Shown here: in pieces, positions 1-6,455 of the stretch
How positions within the stretch are numbered: the stretch's first letter is position 1
Layout of the letters: each line of letters starts with the position of its first letter
Assembly (NCBI GenBank): GCA_031259905.1
Contig: JAIRKS010000115.1
Span: 1-11,145 of the forward strand
Reading direction: 5' to 3'
Source: Odoribacteraceae bacterium
GTDB lineage: Bacteria > Bacteroidota > Bacteroidia > Bacteroidales > Marinifilaceae
DNA length: 11,145 nucleotides
Position numbers and translations under genes: made by a program
Notes under the pieces: model-generated
Seen by the model: the letters and a program-made list of their open reading frames with translations, nothing else
Databases searched by the model: none
What the model was told of the DNA's origin: nothing

Positions 1-1053
1 GGGACGGCGGGAGACGGGACGCGTCGTGGTGACGACGATGCTGTCGCGACCGACGTCGGCGATGGCGTCGCGCAACGCATCGGCGTGCCGGTACGCGTCG
101 CGGAGGACGGCGAGAAGGACGGTGTACGACGCGAGGATGCGGCGCTTGAAAGAGATCCTCCCGAACCCTGCCCCGCGTATCTCCGCTAGGATCGAGAGGG
201 CGCCGCGCAAGGCGAAGGAGGTGGACGAGGAACGCGGGCTGTCGCCGCCGAGGTTGATGATGATGTCGCCGGCCTCGCGGCGGGAGGTGAAGTAGGCGTG
301 GGAGGTCATTCCCTCGTCGGCGAGCGCGCGGTGGATAGACGGCAGGAAGACCTGCCCGGTGAGTTGCCCGAGGGCGGGCGGATTGTTGAGGTTATCGCTG
401 TGAAGCAGCATCACGTCGGGCGCGGCGCAAGCCCCGAAGGAGGCGAGGCGGGCGTAGTCGGCGCGGAACGGGTGGTACTCGTGGAGGTCAAGCACGACGT
501 CCGGCGCGAACCCGGTGGCGAAACGATGCAGGGCGATGGTCTCTGGAGCGAGTAACTTGGTCATGTCCCTGTTCATGTCAAGCCCCCCGTCGAGTTCCCT
601 CCTGAGCTTCTCTCCCCCGTCGATGTTGAGAAAGGGGAGGAGCGCGACGTCGAGCCGGTCGAGGAGGGCGTTCACGGCGGGATCGTCGAGGACGCGGTGG
701 AGGAAGTAGAGGAGCGCCTCGGTGCCGGCCGGTTCGTCACCGTGAATCCTGGCGAGGAGCAGGACGCGTGTCTTGGGCGTGTCGTTTTCCCGTCGCAGGA
801 TGACGGCGGGGATCTCTCTCCCTCCCCTCGTCTTCCCGATAAACGAGCAGGTGGCGACGGGGTGTCCCTCGACGGTGGCGCGGATATACGCTAACGTCTC
901 GTCGATCGAGGCGACGCCCCTTTTCTTCTGGAAAGAGGGGGTGTGGATCTCGATCCCCGGTTCGGGGAAGAACTTATCGGTCATCGCGCGCGGTTGCTGG
1001 GCAAGGGCGCACGCGGGCAAGAGGAGCGGGAGGATCAGGCGGAACGGTGACAT
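1..1053 (-). CDS. Exported M14-family zinc carboxypeptidase-like protein (C-terminus beyond window)
   Basis: Reading the minus strand from the ATG at 1053 gives 351 codons without a stop to base 1, so the gene continues outside the window. Residues 1-18 form a signal peptide (basic start, Leu-rich core, ALA before QQ), so the enzyme is exported. The M14 metallopeptidase signature is complete. The first two zinc ligands are in RIHGDEPAG (His104, Glu107) and the third is His191 in LDLHEYHP. A substrate-binding Asn-Arg pair lies in DMNRDM (161-162), preceded by FLNIDGG (142-147). The probable catalytic Glu291 is in SILAEIRG. M14 enzymes remove C-terminal residues from peptides or cleave related amide bonds; the exact substrate cannot be read here. 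It is the last visible gene of the minus-strand operon, starting 12 bases after the porin stop. The frame is certain and the family assignment strong; the length beyond residue 351 is unknown. Confidence 0.88.
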   Translation of the reverse strand, partial: MSPFRLILPLLLPACALAQQPRAMTDKFFPEPGIEIHTPSFQKKRGVASIDETLAYIRATVEGHPVATCSFIGKTRGGREIPAVILRRENDTPKTRVLLLARIHGDEPAGTEALLYFLHRVLDDPAVNALLDRLDVALLPFLNIDGGEKLRRELDGGLDMNRDMTKLLAPETIALHRFATGFAPDVVLDLHEYHPFRADYARLASFGACAAPDVMLLHSDNLNNPPALGQLTGQVFLPSIHRALADEGMTSHAYFTSRREAGDIIINLGGDSPRSSSTSFALRGALSILAEIRGAGFGRISFKRRILASYTVLLAVLRDAYRHADALRDAIADVGRDSIVVTTTRPVSRRP

Positions 1054-1065
1054 GGGCGCGGCGGG

Positions 1066-2418
1066 TTAGAAGGAGACCTGGAGGAGACACTGGAAGAGTA
1101 TTTCGGGGCCGGTGAAGACGTTCCCCGCGACGTCGCGGTTTCCCTCCCCGGCGGCAACACGCGCGACGGAAGCCTGGAGCTTGACGGCGTGAGAGCGGCT
1201 GGTGTACTTCGCGGCGGAAAGCTCGTACACGGTATTCCGGTTATAGTACAAGGTATTGTTGAGGTAAGAGTGTTCGTCGGGGAAGAGCCGCGTGAACCGC
1301 GCGCCGGCGGAGGCCAGGAGGCGCGGGAAGAGGTAAGAGGCCTCGATGTTGATTCCGGAGCCGAGCATCATGCGTCCCTTGACGTACGCGTCGACGCCGC
1401 CGTCGAAGGTCGTGGCGAGAGAGCCGTCCTCGCGGACGCGGTAGGCGATGTCGCCGGGGACGTCGGCCCACGTCCTGGCGTACTCGCCGAGGAGGTACAG
1501 CCCCCTGTACTTGAAGAGAAAGTCGGCGACGAACTTCCCGTACCCGGGGAGGGAATAGCGTTGCTCCGCGTCCATGTAGAGGATGTCCCCGGAGGTTCTC
1601 CCGCCGCGACGGTCGCTGGCGCCGTCGTTGTAGCTGACGGCAGCGCCGACGGAGAGCCGGGGGGCGTACTCGCGGACGAGGTCCGTGCCGGAGAACTCGC
1701 CGAATTGCCGGAAGCGACCGAAGGGGAGGAAGTTCACGCGCGCGCCGTATTTCAAGCCGCCGAGCCGCCGGGAGAGGGTGATGCTCCCGTCGCCGTCGGT
1801 GACGGATAGCTCCGGGCGGAGCACGGCACGCGGGCCAACGCGGAAGTCTCCCTCGACGGAGACGCCTACCTCCCGGATCGTGCTGAAGGCGGAGGAGAGC
1901 TTGCTGCGGTCGGTGAAGGCGAGGGTATTCGAGGAGATGCTCATCTCGCGGCTATCGGTGGAGGCGGGGGCCTGCCCGACGGTGACGGTGATGGTCGACG
2001 CAGGCTTGTAGGAGATGAAGGCGTCGTGCAGGAGGCTGTTGGCCTCGTCGCTGGAGAGGGACTCGGAGAAGTCGGTCGTCAGCCGGTAGTTTACCTGCCC
2101 GTCGAGTAGTCGCCCGGAGAGGCGCAGGCGAGCGCGGCGGACGCGGAAGCGGTGGCTATCGTCGTTGTCGTTGGTGTAGAAGCGGGAGTCGGACTGTAAT
2201 TGCACGTAGCCGCGGAGGTTCATGCTGTAATTACCGGCGGGGGAGGAGAGCGTGATCCCTTCTCCCGGGGTGTACTTGTCGAGACGCACCGCCTCCTCCT
2301 GTTGCCCGCTGGCGACGCCCGGGAAGACAAAGAACGCGAGGAGACACGACAGGCAGGCCACGGGATGGAGCGTTCTCGCCGGGGCGGTGAACAGGGATAG
2401 GATCGTGAGTGTTTTCAT
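1066..2418 (-). CDS. Porin O/P family outer-membrane channel
   Basis: A 450-residue protein resembling the OprO/OprP-type porins (Pfam porin O and P), beta-barrels that pass small, often anionic, solutes through the outer membrane. The N-terminus is an unusually long export signal of about 38 residues, with a hydrophobic core at 20-36 ending in ASG before QQ. The family-typical stretch follows: LRGYVQLQSDSRF (68-80), then FRVRRARLRLSGRLLDG (91-107) and a beta strand ending in TTDFSES. Alternating aromatic strands continue to a C-terminal Phe (VSF), the usual barrel-assembly signal. Its ATG overlaps the stop of the IadA-like gene as ATGA (2415-2418), implying translational coupling. Phosphate selectivity is known only for a few relatives; the operon context here points to acidic peptides or dicarboxylates, which is inference. 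Confidence 0.85.
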   Translation of the reverse strand: MKTLTILSLFTAPARTLHPVACLSCLLAFFVFPGVASGQQEEAVRLDKYTPGEGITLSSPAGNYSMNLRGYVQLQSDSRFYTNDNDDSHRFRVRRARLRLSGRLLDGQVNYRLTTDFSESLSSDEANSLLHDAFISYKPASTITVTVGQAPASTDSREMSISSNTLAFTDRSKLSSAFSTIREVGVSVEGDFRVGPRAVLRPELSVTDGDGSITLSRRLGGLKYGARVNFLPFGRFRQFGEFSGTDLVREYAPRLSVGAAVSYNDGASDRRGGRTSGDILYMDAEQRYSLPGYGKFVADFLFKYRGLYLLGEYARTWADVPGDIAYRVREDGSLATTFDGGVDAYVKGRMMLGSGINIEASYLFPRLLASAGARFTRLFPDEHSYLNNTLYYNRNTVYELSAAKYTSRSHAVKLQASVARVAAGEGNRDVAGNVFTGPEILFQCLLQVSF

Positions 2419-3566
2419 GGGTTATGTATTTCAAAGTTTCCTTTTTTCAAGACGACCCCGTCGCGCGCGAGTGCCTCGCCGCCGGCGAAGACGTCGCGCA
2501 GGGTGAAGTGTTCGTCGAAGAGGCAGAAATCCGCGTCGGCCCCGGCGACGATCCTCCCCTTGCGCGGCAGGGAGAGGTTCGCAGCCGGGTTGCTCGTGAC
2601 GAGCCGGAAGGCGTCGGCGGGAGCGAGGCCTCCGTCGGTGATCAACTTGATGACCTGCTCGAGGTTCCTGTCGAGCGGGGCGCGGCGGTAATCGATGACA
2701 CGCCCGTCGGCATCCTTCCGTACCACGCCGGCATTCCCGTCGCTGCTGAAGGTGATGCGCGAGAGGGGTACGCCGCGCTGGAGGGCGAGGAGTGCTTGCT
2801 TGTAGGGTTCATCGAAGCGCGTGCCGCCCGTGGATATGTCGATCATCCCCCCGTGCAGGGCGAAGCGGATGGCCTCGTCGAAGAGTGCCGCGGTGCGCCC
2901 GACGTGCGTGGGCGAGAGGCGACGGATAGGCAGCTGGTAGCGCTCGACAAGTTCCAGGAGCACGCCCAGCCGACTGTCCAGCGCGCCGACGTGCACGTGG
3001 AGGATGCCTCCCTTGCCGGATAACATGCCGGCGACGTGGATGTCCGCGACGAGGCGCGCCAGCTCGCCGGCGGTGGGGAAGGAGGAGCGTTCGTCGCTGA
3101 TGGCGATCTTGCAGCCGAGCACCTTGTCGATGAAGAGCAGGTCGCCGCGGACGCTCCCGGTGATGGTGACGGGCGGGTAGGCGAAAGAGCCGGTTAACAT
3201 GTAGGCGGTGATTCCCTCCCGGTCGAGCGCGCGGGTCTTGGCGTAAAGCGACTGGAGGTCGCGCGTGGAACTGTCCGTGCCGAGCAGGCCGACGACGGTC
3301 GTCGTGCCGCAGGCGACGAGCGATCCCAGTTCCACGGGTGGCGTCATGGAATCGAATCCCTGCTGGCCGCCGGCGCCGGTGACGTGAACGTGCTGGTCGA
3401 TCAGCCCCGGTGTCAGGGTAAGTCCCGCGGCGTCGATGACCTCGACGTTGACGCCAGAGAGACGGATCGAGCGCTCGACGAGGAGGATCTTCCCGCCGCC
3501 GACGAGCAAGTCGTGCGTGCCGATGGCTTCCGGGGCGAGGACGTTAGCGTTCTTGACGAGTTTCAT
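2415..3566 (-). CDS. iadA: Isoaspartyl dipeptidase homologue (IadA family, amidohydrolase M38)
   Basis: A 383-residue amidohydrolase, close to the length of E. coli IadA (390), which cleaves beta-aspartyl dipeptides. Compared with E. coli IadA recalled from memory, at a constant offset of 9, all metal-centre residues are present: His59 and His61 (DQHVH), the bridging Lys153 (CKIAISDERS), His192, His221 (PTHVGR) and Asp276 (SSDGN). Thr97, Arg160 and Arg224 also match substrate-contact positions. Three others do not: E. coli Glu77 is Gln68 (GAGGQQG), Tyr137 is Phe128 (TGSFAYP) and Ser289 is Gly280 (DGNAG). The family is clear, but dipeptidase activity on beta-aspartyl bonds is uncertain. There is no signal peptide, so it is cytoplasmic. 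It lies 6 bases after the DcuC gene and overlaps the porin start, which suggests it processes something these transporters bring in. Confidence 0.88.
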   Translation of the reverse strand: MKLVKNANVLAPEAIGTHDLLVGGGKILLVERSIRLSGVNVEVIDAAGLTLTPGLIDQHVHVTGAGGQQGFDSMTPPVELGSLVACGTTTVVGLLGTDSSTRDLQSLYAKTRALDREGITAYMLTGSFAYPPVTITGSVRGDLLFIDKVLGCKIAISDERSSFPTAGELARLVADIHVAGMLSGKGGILHVHVGALDSRLGVLLELVERYQLPIRRLSPTHVGRTAALFDEAIRFALHGGMIDISTGGTRFDEPYKQALLALQRGVPLSRITFSSDGNAGVVRKDADGRVIDYRRAPLDRNLEQVIKLITDGGLAPADAFRLVTSNPAANLSLPRKGRIVAGADADFCLFDEHFTLRDVFAGGEALARDGVVLKKGNFEIHNP

Positions 3567-3572
3567 GGCCGG

Positions 3573-4943
3573 TCAGGAGAAAAAGAAGTGATACGCGATC
3601 ATGAACACGAGCGTCACGCTTAACGGGATGACGTTTCGCTTCGCGAGCTGGAAGGGAGAGACTCCCGCGATCTCGGAGATGGCCACGACGACGCCTGATA
3701 TGGGTGAGACGGCGCGTCCCATGCTCGAGGAGAGCTGCATCGGGAGGATTATGTCGGAGGCATTCGCGCCCAAGCGGGTCGCGATGTCGGGCACGAGGGG
3801 GCCGAAGGAGAAGAAGGAGGCGTTGCCGCTGCCCATGAGGAGCGAGGCCAGGAATATGATTACCGTCATGAGGATGCCGATGCCCACGGCCCCGAAGCCC
3901 GCGTGGCGCGAGATCTCTACCAGCCCGTCGATGAAGCCGAGGCTGATCAGCCCGGCGGAGAAGACCTCGGCGGAGATGATGAGCGTGATGACCGAGGCGA
4001 AGACTTTCCCCATTCCTTCCCAGAAGGTCTTTAACGAGGCGAAGACCTCTTTCATTGACCGGCGGCGGATCAGCTCGAAGGCGAAGGCAACGAGGAGGCC
4101 GATGAAGGTGGCGGTGGTCGTCTCCAGGATGATGGCGTTTTCGGATAACTGAACGAAGCGGGAGAAGACGATCAGGAGTATCAACGGCAGGACGGGTAGC
4201 AACGCGTAGACGAGCGGGACGGTTGTCTTGAATTCGCTCTTCTTGAAGGTTTCTCGCGGCGTCCCCTCCTGCTTGTCGAAGTGGCGGTTCACGAAGAAGT
4301 AGAGGATCATCAACAGGAGGGTCAACGGGATGGTCAACGCCAGCTGGTTCTCGACGAAGTAAGCCACGTTGCTCTTCCCGATGAGTTCCGCCGCGCGGGC
4401 CGTGTTCGCCGACGCCGGCCCCATGTCGAAGACGGTGCACGCCGAGATGACCGACACCGCCGATACGCGGCTCACGCCCAGCCCCACGAGCACGGGGTAG
4501 ATCGACGCTACCAGCAGCAGTCCCAGTCCCGTCGCCGACGGCGTGCAGATGAAGAGCAGCTGCCCGATGGGGATCACGAGTATCGCCGCGATGTACGGGT
4601 ATCGCCTGAAGAAGGACAACGGTTGCATCGAGATATACACCAGCACCTCGCTCGCCCCGATCTTTTTCATGTAGGCGACGAACCCGCCGATCGACATGAT
4701 CATGAGGCCTGCCCCGGAGACCCGCGCGACCATCGATTCCTTCAGTCGCTGGAAGAGATCGAAGAACGGCAGGCCGGTGCTTTCCTGCAATTCCGGTATC
4801 TCGAAGCCGAAGCTGATGGCGATGCCCATCATCACCAGGCCGCACAGGAGGAGCACCGCCTGCGGGTGGTAATGCTTGAAGAGCAGGTACGCGGCGATCG
4901 CGATAATTTGCACGGGGATGAGTATCCCGACGATGGTCATCAT
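3573..4943 (-). CDS. dcuC: DcuC-family anaerobic C4-dicarboxylate transporter
   Basis: A 456-residue inner-membrane protein, matching E. coli DcuC (about 460), which exchanges or exports C4-dicarboxylates such as fumarate, succinate and aspartate during anaerobic growth. Roughly a dozen hydrophobic segments are visible, for example at 3-22, 27-47, 76-92, 116-133, 200-218, 241-261, 276-292, 316-336, 352-370 and 437-455. Recognisable conserved pieces are FICTPSATGLGLLL (131-144), LMGSGNASFFSFGPL (369-383) and QLSSSMGRAVSPISG (403-417). The start at 4943 overlaps the stop of the LRR lipoprotein gene as ATGA (4940-4943); a second Met follows immediately. Its pairing with an IadA homologue 6 bases downstream suggests handling of aspartate or a derived dicarboxylate. 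Direction of transport and preferred substrate are not visible in the sequence. Confidence 0.88.
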   Translation of the reverse strand: MMTIVGILIPVQIIAIAAYLLFKHYHPQAVLLLCGLVMMGIAISFGFEIPELQESTGLPFFDLFQRLKESMVARVSGAGLMIMSIGGFVAYMKKIGASEVLVYISMQPLSFFRRYPYIAAILVIPIGQLLFICTPSATGLGLLLVASIYPVLVGLGVSRVSAVSVISACTVFDMGPASANTARAAELIGKSNVAYFVENQLALTIPLTLLLMILYFFVNRHFDKQEGTPRETFKKSEFKTTVPLVYALLPVLPLILLIVFSRFVQLSENAIILETTTATFIGLLVAFAFELIRRRSMKEVFASLKTFWEGMGKVFASVITLIISAEVFSAGLISLGFIDGLVEISRHAGFGAVGIGILMTVIIFLASLLMGSGNASFFSFGPLVPDIATRLGANASDIILPMQLSSSMGRAVSPISGVVVAISEIAGVSPFQLAKRNVIPLSVTLVFMIAYHFFFS

Positions 4944-6268
4944 TTCTGGACGCCTTGTGCCGTGGTTAGCTGGTCGAAGATTGCTGCCGGGATCGTGAAC
5001 GGCGTGCCGGGATTGCCGGTAAGCGTCACGCTCTTCAGCGCGGTGTTCGCCGACAGGTCGATCGTCGCGAGCGCGTGCGACGACAGGTTCAGGGTAACGA
5101 GTGCCGTGTTCGCCGACAGGTTGATGCTCGACAACTTCTCGGTCGCCTTCGTGCTGGCGGTAAAGCTAAGGTACTTCAACGCCGTGTTGGCGGACAGGTC
5201 GAGCGAGGAGACGAAGTTGTTATTCAAGTCCAGGTAGACGAGCCGCGCGAGCGCCGAGAGGTCGATAGATGGCAGCTCGTTAGAGGTCAATTGCAGCGTG
5301 TCGACGTTCGTGAAATACTGTATCCCGTCGAGGTTCGTGATCTTCGTTGCCGCGGAGGCCACGCCGGCGTTCGTCAGCACGGTAATCCTGTTCGCGTTCT
5401 TCCGCAAGTCGAGCTTGCCCGTCATGGTGGCGGCGGCGGCGACGTCCAGCAGGTACTTTCCATCGACGAGCTGCACGTTACCCGCCTGCAGGTACTGCAA
5501 GTACTCGGCGAAGGCCACGTCCGCGATCTCGCGCGTCTCGTCGACCGGCGGCGGCGGCGGGACATCCGCGTCGGAGACGACCCCGTTGCCCGTCGTCAGC
5601 CGGTCGAAGATCGCCGCCGGGATCGCGAACGGCGCGCCGGGATTCCCGGAGAGATCCACCTCCTTCAAGGCGGTGTTCGCCGACAAGTCGATCGCCGCGA
5701 GCGCGTGCCCGTTCAGGTCGAGATGCTCGAGCGCCGTGTTTGCCGAGAGATCAATGCCCGACAGGAGGGCCGGTGTGCGCGCGCTCGCGCCGAAGCGAAG
5801 ATACGTCAACGCCGTGTTCGCCGACAGGTCGAGAGAGGTAATAAAGTTAGCGTTAATGTCCAGCATGACGAGCCGCGCGAGCGCCGATACGTCGAGCGCG
5901 GTCAGCTCGTTTGACACGAGCAGCAGCGTGTCGACACCCGTGAAGTACTGTATCCCCTCGAGGCTCGCGATCTTCGTTGCCGCGGAGGCCACGCCGGCCC
6001 CCTCGAGCGCGGTGATGCTGCCCGCGTTCTTCCTCACGTCGAGCTTGCCCGTCACGGCGGCGGCGGCCCGCTCGCTTAGCGTGAACGCGCCCTCCTCCTC
6101 GTACACGTTGCCCACGCCGCGGTACTGCAAGTATTCCGCGAAAGCAACGTCCGGGATCACGTGTCGCGTGTCGGGCGTCCCGTCATTCCCCTCGACCACG
6201 TCATTGGTCGAGCACGACGCGGCGCACGCGCACGCGGCAATCAACATAGTAAACCGGTATGTTCTCAT
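4940..6268 (-). CDS. Surface lipoprotein with duplicated internalin-type leucine-rich-repeat module
   Basis: A 442-residue protein with a short lipoprotein signal. Cys19 (AASC, followed by STND) is the most likely lipidated residue, although Cys13 (IAAC) also fits a lipobox. The rest is two copies of one module, residues 38-230 and 248-440, joined by a linker with PPPPP (237-241). Each module begins with DVAFAEYLQY, contains AGVASAATKI and IQYFT, then LRR units built on LDLSANTAL, and ends IPAAIFD. The motif LSANTAL occurs six times. Such LRR lipoproteins are common in Bacteroidota and usually bind protein or host ligands; a binding role here is inferred from the fold alone. It is the first gene of the operon, directly behind a good promoter, and its stop overlaps the DcuC start. 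It may capture peptides at the surface for the downstream porin and peptidases, but that is speculative. Confidence 0.85.
   Translation of the reverse strand: MRTYRFTMLIAACACAASCSTNDVVEGNDGTPDTRHVIPDVAFAEYLQYRGVGNVYEEEGAFTLSERAAAAVTGKLDVRKNAGSITALEGAGVASAATKIASLEGIQYFTGVDTLLLVSNELTALDVSALARLVMLDINANFITSLDLSANTALTYLRFGASARTPALLSGIDLSANTALEHLDLNGHALAAIDLSANTALKEVDLSGNPGAPFAIPAAIFDRLTTGNGVVSDADVPPPPPVDETREIADVAFAEYLQYLQAGNVQLVDGKYLLDVAAAATMTGKLDLRKNANRITVLTNAGVASAATKITNLDGIQYFTNVDTLQLTSNELPSIDLSALARLVYLDLNNNFVSSLDLSANTALKYLSFTASTKATEKLSSINLSANTALVTLNLSSHALATIDLSANTALKSVTLTGNPGTPFTIPAAIFDQLTTAQGVQK
4949..5527 (-). repeat. Second copy of the 630-base tandem module in the LRR lipoprotein gene
   Basis: It encodes residues 248-440. 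The LRR cores and capping segments are conserved with copy 1, whereas the segments after AGN (residues 266-275) and around residues 372-378 have diverged. The absence of any indel over some 190 residues suggests one duplication event followed by point changes. Confidence 0.88.
5579..6157 (-). repeat. First copy of the 630-base tandem module in the LRR lipoprotein gene
   Basis: It encodes residues 38-230 and aligns without a gap to residues 248-440 at a fixed offset of 210 residues (630 bases). By hand, 129 of 190 aligned residues (41-230 against 251-440) are identical. The best-conserved DNA is the stretch at 5971-5998, repeated exactly at 5341-5368. Confidence 0.88.
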
Positions 6269-6311
6269 GGCAGTCTGTTTAAAGTTACCTCGCGAATGTA
6301 GACCCCACGTC

Positions 6312-6342
6312 CAAATAAAACCTTAATAAAGGCGTGAACAAA
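6312..6342 (-). promoter_or_regulatory. Bacteroidota-type sigma-70 promoter for the minus-strand operon
   Basis: On the minus strand, TTTG (6342-6339) is followed after exactly 19 bases by TTTATTTG (6319-6312). This differs by one base from the Bacteroidota -7 consensus TAnnTTTG, with the expected spacing to the -33 TTTG. Transcription would begin near 6305, leaving a leader of about 37 bases before the ATG at 6268. The surrounding A+T-rich stretch contrasts with the G+C-rich genes on both sides. Confidence 0.65.
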
Positions 6343-6455
6343 TCCCGTAACGACAAAAATCTATCCCCGCCCGCGTGTTAAAAAATAATATCTCCACCCG
6401 CTCCTCGATTTTTTACATTACCATTGCCTTGTTCTTATAAACCCGCGCGAACACC

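Noticed and set aside
1189..1809. A 206-codon plus-strand frame opposite the porin gene.
   Set aside because: It has the Ala/Val/Gly/Glu-rich pattern of an antisense shadow; the minus-strand frame is a typical porin with signal peptide and C-terminal Phe.
2415..3566. Loss of function of the IadA homologue because of the changed residues.
   Set aside because: All metal ligands and the frame are intact and the gene is tightly embedded in an operon, so changed specificity is more likely than a dead enzyme.
3544..4845. A 433-codon minus-strand frame inside the transporter gene.
   Set aside because: It is Arg/His/Pro-rich without any domain and lies out of frame within the clear DcuC gene.
4281..5237. 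A 318-codon plus-strand frame across the DcuC and LRR genes.
   Set aside because: It crosses two real genes on the other strand and has a charge-rich shadow composition without recognisable motifs.
6419..6426. TACCATTG as the promoter of the regulator gene.
   Set aside because: It is one base off the -7 consensus but has no TTG at the correct distance upstream, so it is not listed as a feature.
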